A DNA stretch of 64,000 nt, taken from Flabesymbios commensalis. Its lineage: Eukaryota > Annelida > Polychaeta > Terebellida > Flabelligeridae. The notes under the pieces are model-generated. The model was not told the origin of the DNA. It did not search any database and was given only the letters and a program-made list of their open reading frames with translations. Each line of letters starts with the position of its first letter. Positions within the stretch are counted from its first letter, which is position 1. Shown piece by piece: positions 43,143 through 54,045 of this stretch. The position numbers and the translations under genes were made by a program. The stretch is from contig OZ024902.1 in assembly GCA_964017125.1 (NCBI GenBank), forward strand, positions 53,563,944 to 53,627,943, given 5' to 3'.

Positions 43143-43774
43143 ACAAAAGCTGAGATCTAGTAACTTATACTAGCTTCCGCATTACATTTATGCAAAATTT
43201 TTGCTATGAAATTTAAAATCATATTGCGGTTCAGCTTACAATTACGATGGAATAGCAGTGGTGCTCAATAAATTTAGCCGAAATATGTAAACAAAAATAC
43301 TTCGAATGAATAATATGCAATATCAGTAAATAAAGGGTTGAGACTAATCTAGCCACTATCTCTGCCAATCAAACCATATTTCCTGCAGCTCGCTTTGCAT
43401 CTACTATTGAAATACGACAGAAAGATCAAGATTGGGTGATGACACGATATGATAGACGCATGACAGCCGCAAACGCGCTTATTATCACAATGAGTGACAA
43501 TGATGCATGTTAATAGGATCAGATTTGAACAGCCGTTACTTTATAATTATAGTAAATTATCTAAAAATTATGTCAACACACACGGTATCTAGTTGAAGTT
43601 GGCATATTGATTTGTGCACGCATGAAATGTTTATTGCACTGTTACATTTTCACACCAATATACCCAGTGAATCTTTGGAGGTCAAGGGACTCAATACTGT
43701 TCAACCCCTTACAAGGGGTGAGCAGTATTGAGTTTGCAGTCCTTTAACACGTATATTTCAAGTAAATTTATGGC
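43143..43774. other. Non-coding stretch
   Basis: A hairpin at about 43688-43730 pairs ggactcaatactgttcaaccccttaca with its complement (ggggtgagcagtattgagt). Nothing else. Confidence 0.4.
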
Positions 43775-43967
43775 AATTTTAACCACTTGAGGTTGTGGAT
43801 CGCGGTCAAGTTGTAGAAAATTACTCATATTTGCTTAATTTGAGACAAAACATTTACAAATCTTGATATTTAAAAATCATTCCATTTCCAATAGCCGTGA
43901 TTTAATCAGCTAATAAAACAGAACATTTAACCATTAACCATGTCGTGATTAGCAGGCAAAGGGTTAA
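43775..43967. mobile_element. Family A MITE, truncated, reverse orientation
   Basis: The right end reads tcgtgattagcaggcaaagggttaa, the complement of the family A start at 3972. At the left only half of the hairpin remains (CACTTGAGGTTGTGGATCGC). Confidence 0.7.
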
Positions 43968-44177
43968 CCCTTCACCTGTTTACCTACCCTCAGATTCTGA
44001 CGTCTAAAGTTGATCCCCCGCGCTGTAAGAGTAAATATATTTGTAATTGCCGTAGACCCATAACATAGGTATGCAAATGGAACGGAAAGAGCTAACTAAG
44101 ACATTTATGATGATTTCGAAATGAAACAAAAATGTGCTCACATTAAAAAATTAAGTACTTTGAGGGTCAAGTGTTAA
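43964..44177. mobile_element. TTAA-type MITE, family F
   Basis: TTAACCCTTCACCTG to TTTGAGGGTCAAGTGTTAA. The inner line agacccataacataggtatg matches the copies at 19680 and 63435. Shares its left TTAA with the preceding element. Confidence 0.65.
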
Positions 44178-44514
44178 TACTTGCTTACCTCAGCTCTGTC
44201 AGAGCCGAGGTAAGCAAGACGAGGTAAACTAGTATCAACATACCTAATTATTGATGGCGTACAGATGCCGTGTGTATTTGTCGGATTCGCAATTTTCAGG
44301 AGAAATTAACACGGTTAAAATCGGTTTACAACATTACATACATTTGTTAATAAAGTGAACATTTCTACGCGCATATAATAAGCGTCACTAGCAGGTAAAG
44401 GGTGAGGCTCTTCACTCCTGGTAATAAGTATTTTACGAGTGTGATCCCGTCGCACTGCGTGTGTGTGCTGACAATAGTCTCTGTGTGGATCCAGACAGGT
44501 GAAGTCCTGAATGG

Positions 44515-44640
44515 CACGCATACCGTGACAATACTATGTGACGTTCACCCAATGTTGAGTTATTGTTGGGCCGTCGTCTACGACGTCGGCCCAACAATAA
44601 CTCAATATTGGGTGATTGTCACCTGTTTGCACGCACGGAC
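44515..44640. repeat. CAGCAAACAC-type palindrome with long perfect arms
   Basis: Arms tcacccaatgttgagttatt / aataactcaatattgggtga with ttgggccgtcgtc / gacgtcggcccaa meet at 44577-44583. Ends are decayed (gtgacaatac / gattgtcac). Confidence 0.75.
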
Positions 44641-44904
44641 CTACCTGCTCTGCAAATATGACGAAATCACTTTCCACTTACTGGTTTACAGTCAGACCAC
44701 AATGACGGTTTGGTGAGCGGGCATGTGGGCTCAACTTGTGGATAGGCCCAGCAGGCCCACAATCACATACACGGGCATGTGCATTTCTAGTGATGGTTCT
44801 GAAAAAAATACAGTTAAAGCAAAGTGTTTATGTCAGCTGTATGAATACTTTTATTTGTATATTTCAATAATTATATATAGGCCCACGCAGCTTTGAAAAG
44901 ATCC

Positions 44905-45120
44905 AGGCCCGTAACTACATTGAGGCAAATGAGGCAATTGCCTTACCAAAATTTTCCAATTTGTGTTACTGTTGAACATGCTAACAGGCCTTTAACTAGA
45001 TTGAGGCAAATTACTAAATGTTGACATGGTTTTACTGTTAATTAAAAATATTAACAGCCTCGTAACTACGTTGAGGCAAATCTCTAAGTTATGTTATACG
45101 TTCATCACAGAAACGCCCTA
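44905..45120. repeat. Three-unit tandem repeat of about 75 bases
   Basis: cccgtaactacattgaggcaa (44909), gcctttaactagattgaggc (44988) and gcctcgtaactacgttgagg (45056) start the units; each continues with a line containing tgttactgttgaacatg or its relatives. Confidence 0.6.
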
Positions 45121-45558
45121 TTTACACAATTGTTATCCCCATTTAGCGAGAAATAGGAATATATCATTACATATAAATAAATGAGTTAAAACATGTTTAA
45201 AACAAAATAAAATCAAATTTGTTTTAATATGTGGAGTAACACAAGTAGAACATGTAATTTTTCAATGTGGGTACCTTTAACTGTACAAAGGACGTTATAG
45301 AACGTTCTTGGTTATACCGGGGCAGCGCCGGTACACGTACCGTGGTAAGGTTCTTAAATCAGCTCTGTGCCGGTACTCGTAGGAAAATGGTTAAGATGAA
45401 GGGCGTAAAATTGTTGAAAATACAAAATGAAAAATAACAAAACCTTTGCGCTATTTACATAAAATAATATTCAATTATAATATCATATCTAATTATTTTA
45501 AAATTTAAATTGATAAAACTAATCATACTGTGAAATCTGCTAATATTTGCAATGTGTA
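45121..45558. other. AT-rich stretch
   Basis: An odd GC-rich patch (45315-45385, gccggtacacgtaccgtggt / tgtgccggtactcg) contains an imperfect inverted repeat. Nothing else. Confidence 0.4.
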
Positions 45559-45816
45559 TTAACCCTGTGTCATTTTGTTTGTCATTTACCATTGTCATCT
45601 TCATCCACTACAAGCCGCGAATTGCTGTCGCAATTCTCGACTTGTAGTGGATAAAGATGATTTGACGTGGTTTAAAAATTGAAGAAAATTACCATGTATT
45701 GGTAAATCAGTTTTATGGACATTTTCATACTAAAACCCTTGGTTGCATGAAAATTAAGTCTGTTTTCAATAATGTAAAATGGTGCTTCAATGTATCGTGA
45801 GGATTTAAAGGGTTAA
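45559..45816. mobile_element. TTAA-type MITE, family E
   Basis: TTAACCCTGTGTCATT to ATTTAAAGGGTTAA, 258 bases, with the hairpin at 45596-45660. Same family as 9309-9559, in inverted orientation. Confidence 0.8.
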
Positions 45817-46461
45817 AATAACATGTGATTGCATAAAATAAACATCATAAGCTGCTTACATTATAATAACGCCACTTTACATAAATGATAAGCATGATGA
45901 TGGCTTATAGTCATATCTTACATGTCTTGTTTTATCTATAATAGATAATAAAACTGCTATAGAGCGTGCGAAGAGCTCGTAATGATTTGGACAATTTCAG
46001 TATGAATGTGGAGGGACGAAGCAGCGTGTTTTCACGATGTTTCATATAATTTCATCTGCCACGAATTCACGTGAAAAAATTCAAATGAAGCAGATTCTGA
46101 CATTATATTGTCAAATTTCAAGGATATCATATTATGCCGAACGACGCCCAATTATGGAAGTTCATGTGATGTACAGTTTATATACTTTTGTTATTTTCAC
46201 CCCTTGAAGTTGTGTGTCGCGGTAACTAAACTCCAAAGCTCTTTCCTGTGTGACATAACATAGAAAAGTTTCACATATTGTTGTCAATTATCTGTCATAC
46301 CACACTGTAAGATCACACAATAACTCTGCGTATGTTGGCATTGTCGACCTGATCCCATTGTGCAAACTCACGCAATGATGGATGTTTTTTTCTAATCGAT
46401 ATAGGTCTGCTATGCTTGGCAAAGGTCATTATCATATTATCATGACTCGTCCATCCGATCG
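45817..46461. other. AT-rich stretch
   Basis: A lone half of the hairpin module (caccccttgaagttgtgtgtcgcggta) is at about 46198-46225. No gene. Confidence 0.4.
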
Positions 46462-46577
46462 CAGTTACCCAATACACACAAAACATTTGTATAACATTTG
46501 TACAATGTTGGACCAACGTCGAAGACGTTGGACCGACGTTGTACAAATGTTATACAAATGTTTTGTGTTAACTGGAT
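46462..46577. repeat. CAGCAAACAC-type palindromic MITE, subfamily 2
   Basis: Ends ACCCAATACACACAAAACATTT and AAATGTTTTGTGTTAACTGG; near-perfect arms around cgtcgaagacg. Sister of 35939-36047. Confidence 0.8.
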
Positions 46578-47519
46578 AATCATGCAGGGTCTCACTATAA
46601 ATATTTTGCTTGTTGTATTATCTCATTTGCCGGAGTAGCGCTTTGTCGATGTCTTGATTTTAATTGGCGACTCATGCTCAACAGTAATATTGTTATACTG
46701 TAATTCAAAAGGGTATATATATTTATTATTTTTTTCTCTTCTTAATTGACAGACTATTGACAACATGTTTAAAAAACTAAATATCTCATGTGATTTAAAG
46801 ATGGCTCGGCATTAGCTTAATTGTAGACCTGTTGAGCGTCCAGGCATTGCTGGGTCAAAGGCCACGTTCATAAAAGCCTCATTGTGGGCTGATTGTAAAT
46901 CAGTGGAAACTGATGTCGTCATATTTACGGAGGAACGTAAAGGGCTCAAGCGACACAATCAGGCAGAAATCATTATTTTTATTTTCGCTTCGTGCTATGT
47001 CCATGATAATGTCAACATAGAAATAAGAGAATCAAGTACGAGATTAAATTTCAGACATACATGTACAAAATAATAAATACAGGAATACCTGATAAAACAG
47101 TGTTTTCGTTACTTTTGCTTCCGCAAATAGTATGTTCACATATTATGGACATATGTAGGAGTTATATTTTGGCTTTTGGATGATGCTCAATTGGCTTGAT
47201 TGTGTCGCTTTAAGTGTTCAGGCATACTCCAGTTGAATTCTTCATGTGTGTATATGTTCGTTGCACGCCTCGGGGAATCGATGAATGGTGGTTGAGAGTT
47301 GTTGGTTCAGTGTAGACAGGGGCCAATGCTGTACCGGCTTTGGATTGTTGCTCCTCGTCTTATTCGCACGTGTGATTTGCTCACATTCTGGACAGGGGTC
47401 TGAGAGTTTGTGAGGTGTTGCATAGATGCTCTGGTCACAGCCAGTGTGATTGAGACTATAAATCTCTTGACCATATTTTTGCTATCTTATCAGGTATATA
47501 TATGTAGTTAAATTGTACC
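46578..47519. other. Non-coding stretch
   Basis: No supported gene or repeat. Confidence 0.4.
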
Positions 47520-47784
47520 TCTTTTTCTATGAAGATCAGTGCTTCTGTCGGCTGTAAATTAGAATCCTTAAAAAATGACATTTTCCTGTGAATACATTTA
47601 TGCAAGCCTCTATTTAAAAACCTGACCACGCTAGCCGTCACCATGTTTTATATTTTGTCGATCTTTAAAATAATTCAATCTTAAACTTTATTGACTAATT
47701 AACATCCATCTTAGTAGCACTTAGTCACGTATGAAAGGTGGGACTAATAAATGAGTTAATCTTACTTGAATGAATGGATTAATT

Positions 47785-47995
47785 AATGAATGACCACCTT
47801 TGTGCACATGCATAGGCTAAAATGGTCCAGGAGAACCTCCTGAGGATGATGAGATGGATCTGAGGACACTACCCTCCAGACATGAGATTCGAAATTTGAT
47901 TCCTGAAGATCTAAAGTCGAGCACGTTACCTCTCGGTCACGGAGGCACCCCACAATACTGAATATTCATATGAGTGAGACTTACCAGGCACACTG
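47785..47995 (-). mobile_element. SINE copy (second tRNA-like unit plus body), reverse
   Basis: On the minus strand: gcctccgtgaccgagaggta, then the B-box-like aatttcgaatctc, then aggaggttctcctggaccat and a (CATT)n tail. The first tRNA-like unit is missing. Confidence 0.7.
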
Positions 47996-48227
47996 CAGTC
48001 AGTATAAACCAACCACTACAATTCTGTGAAACTCAATGACCTTGACCTCCTTTGTTTTCACCGAGCTGGCTAATACAATGAAGTATGGGGGAGGGTTCTT
48101 ATATAACCTTGTTTTCACAGACTTACGTCACTGCGTTTCACAGAATGGGCGCATCGCCACGGACCAAAATATAAGTGATTGTCATTCACCAGATGTCTCT
48201 GACCAGTAATCAACCACCTCATTAAAA

Positions 48228-48539
48228 GGGCGGGGGCCCTAGGGTAGTGGTTAGCACCGCTGCCTTTCACGCCGAGTTCGAGGTTCGGTTCCCGGTCTCG
48301 GCGGTTTGAAAGAAACAAAAAATGTTTCTTCCCCATCCACGTGTGAAAGTCAGTATTGCGGGGAGCCTCCGTGACCGAGAGGTAGCGTGCTCGGCCTCAG
48401 ACCGCCAGGGCGCGAATTTCGAATCCTGTGTCTGGAGGACAGTGTCATCTCAATCATCTCACCATCCTCAGGAGGTTCTCCTGGCCCAGTTTAGCCTATA
48501 TGTGCACAAAGGTGGCCTAAAGCCTGATTCATTTCATTT
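48228..48539 (+). mobile_element. tRNA-derived two-unit SINE, complete, with 12-base target duplication
   Basis: Flanked by perfect ACCTCATTAAAA duplications (48216-48227, 48540-48551). The head has an A box (tagggtagtggttagc, 48240) and a B box (ggttcggttcc, 48282). A second tRNA-like unit follows (ccgtgaccgagaggtagcgt, 48370; atttcgaatcc, 48416), then a body with aggaggttctcctggcc and a CATT-rich tail. This dimeric plan (tRNA + tRNA + tail) is seen in some invertebrate SINE families. It would be transcribed by RNA polymerase III and mobilised by a LINE. Confidence 0.85.
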
Positions 48540-48922
48540 ACCTCATTAAAATAACATAGCATCGCACATCAAAACGAAACTTCAAATTATATTCCGGCAA
48601 GTGTGAACCAAAAAACATTGGCGGATCCAGGAGGGCGCTGGTGGCGCCCCTTCTATAGTCCTGTTTCTTTTCTTGAAATTCCACACTGTGGAGTTTATGT
48701 TCAAGATGGTAATGCTGGTATAATCATTTCATCAATAATAATAGTCATTTTTCATTTCCATGAAGGTGAGTGGTTCTGTTGGGCGTAACTTTGCAGTCGT
48801 TAAAAATATTTTTTTCTGAAAAGACATTTATGTATTTAAAAACATGATCACGGTAGTCGTCACCATATTTTACATTTGTCGATGTTTGAAATAATTGGAA
48901 ACTTAAAAAACTTTATCGCCTG

Positions 48923-51037
48923 ACAATAGACAATAGACAATAGACAATAGTTTATTTCATAGGATCTGCAAAAATATATACATATAAAATACAGATATGT
49001 ATGAATACATGCCAGGAGAGCATGTTAAAGGTGCGTAGTTATCATGTTCTAATAATATAACGTATCTACATTTTTTTTTTTTTTATTATTTGGTTAATCA
49101 CTTTACGAAATAAATAATTTTTTCAATGAACTTGCATAATTTGAACAATTGATTTTTATTTGTTACATTCATTAGTATTTCAAATTTAACTGATGAAGGT
49201 GAGTTTCTGTGACGTTTTTTTATTAATTCCTTTCGTATGACTTCAAAGTGAGAACAGTTGAAAATATAGTGAAATTCATCGCCAATATCTTGTGTGCACA
49301 GCTCACATATTCTGAGGTTGCGGGGTATATTTTGTCTGCAACCTGATTCAATTGGAAGGTTGTGGTTTCTACAGCGAAACTTAGCCATGATGCCTCTCTC
49401 GCGATAGGACAAATTTACCAAATATGTTTTTAAATTTAGTGTTGTTGTAAACATCCTGTAATTTAAACACTTTCTGCTAAGATTAATTTCTGAGGTCCAA
49501 TGTTGAAAAAATTGATCTTTAATTCGTTGTTGTAATTTTTTTTTGAATGAATTTATGCTTCCTGGGATGAGTTGGTTATCCCAGACGCCCGAAAAACCAC
49601 AACCTTCCAATGTATTTTTCACGGTTGAAAGCCACGGGGACTTATATATATTCCGATTGTATAGATTAAAAATTAATTGATACAAAATATTTGACAGTTT
49701 TGGTGTACTGCTGCTCTTAGATATTCTAGCCCAAAACATAATCATTCTACTCTTGGCGTGTAGTACAAGAGGTGTTACGCCGAGTTCGCCATAAACCATG
49801 TTGGAACAAGTTGACTTGTTTACTTGCAGTACATATTTACAGAATCGCAAATGTATTCTTTCAATAATATCGACACTTTCTGTTGCCCAAACTTCACAAC
49901 CGTATAATAGAATAGGTTTGACTAAAATATCGAAAAGTTCGAGTTGAATATCGACAGGTAGCTGGAGCTGTCTACATTTACGTAGTAACAAAAAACATAG
50001 CTCGGTTACCTTTGACAACCAATTGTTTTTTTGCCTCTGTAAATTTTCCATTATAGTTAAATATGAGGCCCAGGTATTTATATTGACCAACCACTTCAAG
50101 TTCATTTTTTCCAAAAAAGAATTTAGGTATTTTTCTTATTTTTCCACGAGAGAAGACAGTAATTTTAGTTTTTGACACGTTTATGTTCAGTTTCCACATG
50201 CTACAATAGCGCTCCATTAAATTAATTGATTGCTGTAGGTCTTCTTGAGATTCAGCCAAGATAACTGTGTCATCTGCATAAAGCAGGATATATAATTTGC
50301 AAAAAAATACTAAAAGTTCTTGATCTAAATTTTCTACAGACAACGTATTCACAATCTTCAGTCCGTCGTGGGCTGGTTCTAAAAACAGTTTAAGGTCATT
50401 TAAAAATATTGAAAATAATAGTGGAGACAGATTGTCTCCTTGTCTAACACCTATCATACATGAAAAATTATCAGTTAGCGTACTATTTACAGAAACACAT
50501 GATTTTGCCGATTTATACATATTATAAATGATCTGAAAAAGTTTCCCAGATATATTATTATTTAATAGTTTAGACCAGAGCTCAGTACATGAAACTGTGT
50601 CAAATGCTTTACTGTAGTCTACATAACAGCAATATAATCTTTTGTGTTTGTTAAGGTAAATGTCGATTAAAGTCTTTAATGAAAAAATATGATCTAACGT
50701 TGAGAAGCCAGATCTGAATCCTGCTTGCTCGGGTCCTATTATGTTATTTTCATTTACGAATCGTGTCAATCTGTCGTTTATTAAATTTGAGAATACTTTT
50801 CCGAGACAACTTAATAATGATATACCTCGATAATTACTAGGATCTTCACGCTCACCAACATTTTTATAGAGTGGTTTAATTATTGCTAAACTCCATTGTT
50901 CTGGAAAAATACCGGTGTCTAGAATGACGTTAAAAAGTTTAGTTAGCATATCAATGAAATTTGGTGGGGAATATTTAAGAAATTCGTTTAAAATCTGATC
51001 CGGTCCGCTACTTTTATTGTTTTTTAAATTCCGTAAT
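48923..51037 (-). mobile_element. 5'-truncated LINE with heptamer-repeat tail
   Basis: The copy A / copy B comparison gives the edges: the shared text stops near 48921 and resumes near 51038. On the minus strand the element starts inside ORF2 and ends in several head-to-tail copies of the heptamer CTATTGT (48923-48950) instead of poly(A). The 3' UTR is only about 150 bases. Short tandem-repeat tails occur in several CR1/L2/Jockey-group LINEs. Confidence 0.85.
49098..51037 (-). pseudogene. LINE ORF2: reverse transcriptase and C-terminal zinc-knuckle-like region
   Basis: Starts truncated at NLKNNKSSGPDQILNEFLK (about 51034), just before the RT palm. RT motifs in order: NYRGISLLSCLGKVFSNLI; FRSGFSTLDHIFSL; CYVDYSKAFDTV; GVRQGDNLSPLLFSIFLNDL; LLYADDTVIL (catalytic YADD, about 50275); KYLGLIF. 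The C-terminal part has PILLYGCEVWA and a Cys/His cluster CELC...DEFHYIFNCSHF, ending IEKIIYFVK before the stop at 49098. The frame shifts once, near 49990 at a run of six T, between GNRAMF and LLRKCRQL; otherwise it is open, so the insertion is fairly young. RT synthesises cDNA at the nicked target. Clade: Jockey/CR1-like, not settled. The endonuclease domain is absent. Confidence 0.88.
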
Positions 51038-51149
51038 AATTACATCTTAGTAGCTCTTATAGTCCCATGTAAAAGCTGGAACTATTGTATTAAATGAAGA
51101 GTTAATCTGGTCTCCTGGATCGCCTATATATATAATAGGAATGAATAAA

Positions 51150-51395
51150 TTAACCCTTTAACGGCCGGTGCCGCATATATTCGAGTTTTCATTTTTTATT
51201 AGCACATTAAGTACCACCTTTCAAACATGTTAAAGATAAAATGTGACATCAATAAGCAATATTTGAAAACAGTTGACCTCCATGTTGTAAAATCTGAATA
51301 ATTTTCACTCACTTGCAGTTGTGGATCGCGGCAGCGAGACACAACTTCAAGTGGGTGAAAATTCAGATTGAATAATTTGGCGGTTAAAGGGCTAA
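51150..51395. mobile_element. Family B TTAA-type MITE inside copy B
   Basis: TTAACCCTTTAACGGCCGG to GGCGGTTAAAGGGCTAA, hairpin 51299-51363. Copy A has an uninterrupted ATTAATTAATGAATGA at the matching point, an empty site that supports TTAA-targeted insertion. Confidence 0.88.
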
Positions 51396-51829
51396 TGAAT
51401 GAATGACAACATTTGTGCACATACAATGGGCTATCAACAGATCCAATAGAACATTCTCAGGATGGTGTGAAGAATCCTCTGACACTTCCCCCCAGACACG
51501 GAATTCGAAATTCGATTGCTGGTGATCTGAGGTCGAGCACGTTACTTTTCAGTCACGCATAGGCTCCCCACAATACTGACTATTTGCATGAGTGAGTGGA
51601 GAAGAAACATTAGCTTCTTCGAAACCTGAATGCCAGCTAGAGCAGGAGATGAACCGGGGGATGAACCCGCGATTTTCCACAAAGGTCTCCGCCCTGACCT
51701 ACAAGTTTAAATGGTCGTCATTCACCAGATGTCTCTCTATTGAGTAGTGAACAGTAAACAACGACCCCATTAAAATAATATTGCATTGCACGGAAAAACT
51801 TCAAATCATGTTCCGGCTATAGACGTTGT

Positions 51830-51890
51830 ATCGACGTTGAATCAACGTCAATCATTGACGTAGATTCATCGTCGATACAACGTCGAAAAT
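51830..51890. repeat. Palindrome related to the CAGCAAACAC core
   Basis: gacgttgtatcgacgttgaa pairs with the text ending cgtcgatacaacgtc around caatcattgacg. Confidence 0.65.
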
Positions 51891-52165
51891 CCCCGCCCGA
51901 CATATCTCACAAACCAAGGACACTACACAAATTACAGAATATTGGTTTGATTTATGTTGATGGTCAGTTTTCGATTGGCATAAATAGTACATGCTTCATA
52001 TGTGGTTTAAAATAAAACTGCTATCAACCATCACTGACCACATGCTGCTTCCATGTTGTCAAAGCAAGTGGGCAAAATTAGTTTTTTATTAGTAAACGAA
52101 ATACAATTTTTTTTATGGTTTGTATCTATAAAGGTCCTTTAAAATAATAATAAAAAAATGCATGC

Positions 52166-52250
52166 GCCAGGATAGCTCATTGATGGCGTGGTTGACTCGG
52201 AACCCGGGAGTAGGCTATTGGGCTCACCGTGTTCGAGTCCCGCTGTGGCC
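52166..52250 (+). repeat. tRNA-like SINE head
   Basis: GCCAGGATAGCTCATTGATGG (A-box-like, D-arm) and TGTTCGAGTCCCGC (B box, T-arm), with a GCCA/TGGC closing stem. At 85 bases, with a poor anticodon arm and no CCA or clear terminator, it looks like the head of a degraded SINE rather than a working tRNA gene. Confidence 0.5.
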
Positions 52251-53400
52251 GATATCTTTCCTTGATGCACACATATTCTGTGAACAAAACTGTTGAAATT
52301 CGTGAGATAATGACAATCGAAAAGTATAACCAACTCGCGCCGCATCAGAAACATAAGAAAAATAAGAAATAAAATGGTCATTAAAGTTGACATGTAAACG
52401 GTCAATAAACCCTTTGGCGGTGGGCCAGCGAAACATGTTGTCTGGGTGGCAGCCACTTACATTTATGTATCGATCCAGCTATCTATGTTGGTCGTCTCAA
52501 TGCTGGGCCAGCATCTCACCGATACTCTGTTTTAGCACGGTTTCAACACTGTTCAATGTTGTGTCATCGTCGGGGTTAACTTAAGGGGACTAGACCACCA
52601 TCTGGTTTTAGTCATAAGTGTCATAAGTGTCAAAAAGTGTAAAATTGCCAGGAGAATTAACAGTTGGTAAATTGTATTCTTATTGGCCAATTTTAAGGCT
52701 ACACAATTAGGTTAAAATCATCAAAATATTTAAAAAAAATTCAGGGGGGGGGCTTCTTAATATGACCATATGTGACCGTCCATATCACAATCAGGCGGAA
52801 GTCGGCAATTCTGAAATGGCTGCAAACCCACTTGAACACCTTGAAGTTCAGAAAACTGATTTTTTTCGATTTTCCAACTTTGCAATATTCCCACACCAAA
52901 ATATGTTTTTTATCCACAAATGAAATATGAAAAGTGAAAAATGTTTCTCAAGTAGGCCTACCTTAATTTGCACTTTTGTGAGAGCCTTTCTTTTGGGATC
53001 TCCGGTAAATGTGCTAATTTCTATCTTTTTTCGTAAATTTCACAAGGAACTTGGTCATTTTGTCTCACGTTGTTGTTGTTCTAAGCTTGGGGCTATCCTG
53101 GTGAATGACGTATCAATAAAAAGGTATTTCCTTTGACTTTCCATATAAGGAAATGGTATATGCTAATTTCATATTCCATTGGCGTATCGTTGCGAGTTTG
53201 TAATCATGTTTTGTCAACAAATTTTGTATAATTTCCGCGTGTAGTGCGTCAAGTGATGTTGATCCATACATCCTTTTGGTCGATTAGTCTCATTGCCAAC
53301 TGCGCAGGTGGATACTGTGCATCCCCAAATAGCATACCTATATTTAGATTTTAAATCACGATACGATCACTTCAATGACAATCGCTTCATTTTTTCAAAA
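52251..53400. other. Non-coding stretch
   Basis: A scrap of the AAAGGGACTGGCC element (ggttaaaatcatcaaaatat...cttcttaatatgaccatatg) is at about 52713-52770. No gene. Confidence 0.4.
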
Positions 53401-53409
53401 GAAAGATAA

Positions 53410-53790
53410 TTTTTCATATTTATAATGACTGCCGACCTTGACATAGGCAAAAGTAATGTGCCCTTGACATTTCTCGATTTTTTAACAGTTACAAGCGCAT
53501 TCAGCAACGATAAATACCTATAATATTTTTTTGCTTTTTAAATCATGACAATTGCTTTATTGATTCGAAGCATAGAGAAGTTTTAAAATGGCCGCCGACC
53601 TAGACCTTGTCAAAATTAATGTGACCTTGACATTTTTCGGTAATGAAAATTTCACCAGCGGATTCATTATTGGTAAATACTCATTCTTTTGCTTTTAATA
53701 TCATGACTCTTGCTTTATTGGTTCAAAAGATGGAGAAGTTTTAATATCCAAAATGGCCGCCGACCTTGACCTTGGCTAAGTTAATCTTTT
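53410..53790. repeat. Tandem repeat of about 163 bases, three units
   Basis: The line (a)tggccgccgaccttgaccttg recurs at about 53427, 53589 and 53752, each time following atcatgacaattgctttattg or a relative. Neighbouring phrases (aatgtgaccttgacatttttcg) repeat with the same period. Confidence 0.7.
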
Positions 53791-53844
53791 ATGGAGCGTG
53801 AGCCTAAATTTGATTCTTTTTATTTTTGTTTTTAGTGTTACTTA

Positions 53845-54045
53845 TCCCAATTCGAATAAGGAATACATAACCAGCTGATTTTTCCTTATCCATTCCAACA
53901 AAAAATATCAAAGTATGGCACTTATTCCTTCTTCTGTCGATTAAGGAATAAGTAGCTGTTACGCATTCCTTATTCGTTCGAGCAAGGAATAAGTAACACT
54001 TACTTATTCCTTATTGAATAACATAGGAAATAAGTAACTAACTTT
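53845..54045. repeat. Cluster of AAGGAATAAGTAAC motifs in both orientations
   Basis: aaggaataagta and its complement tacttattcctt recur several times (53860-54040), forming overlapping short inverted repeats. Confidence 0.55.

Larger units (their letters stand above)
47520..48599. repeat. Duplicated segment, copy A
   Basis: Matches copy B (48745-51819) over ...cgtcaccatgttttatattttgtcgat, the ttagtagcactta block, the reverse SINE body (47810-47990) and the final tcattcaccagatgtctct / aacttcaaattatattccgg. It carries the SINE insertion at 48228-48539, absent from copy B. Confidence 0.75.
48745..51819. repeat. Duplicated segment, copy B, with LINE and MITE insertions
   Basis: The same order of blocks as copy A, interrupted by the LINE (48923-51037) and the family B MITE (51150-51395). 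A degraded reverse SINE copy with both units lies at about 51396-51700. Confidence 0.75.

Noticed and set aside
44402-44716. A 104-codon plus-strand open frame
   Set aside because: It runs across a CAGCAAACAC-type palindrome and shows no coding character outside it.
52166-52250. A tRNA gene
   Set aside because: A and B boxes are present, but the cloverleaf is poor, the anticodon arm does not fold well and no Pol III terminator is evident; a SINE head fits better.
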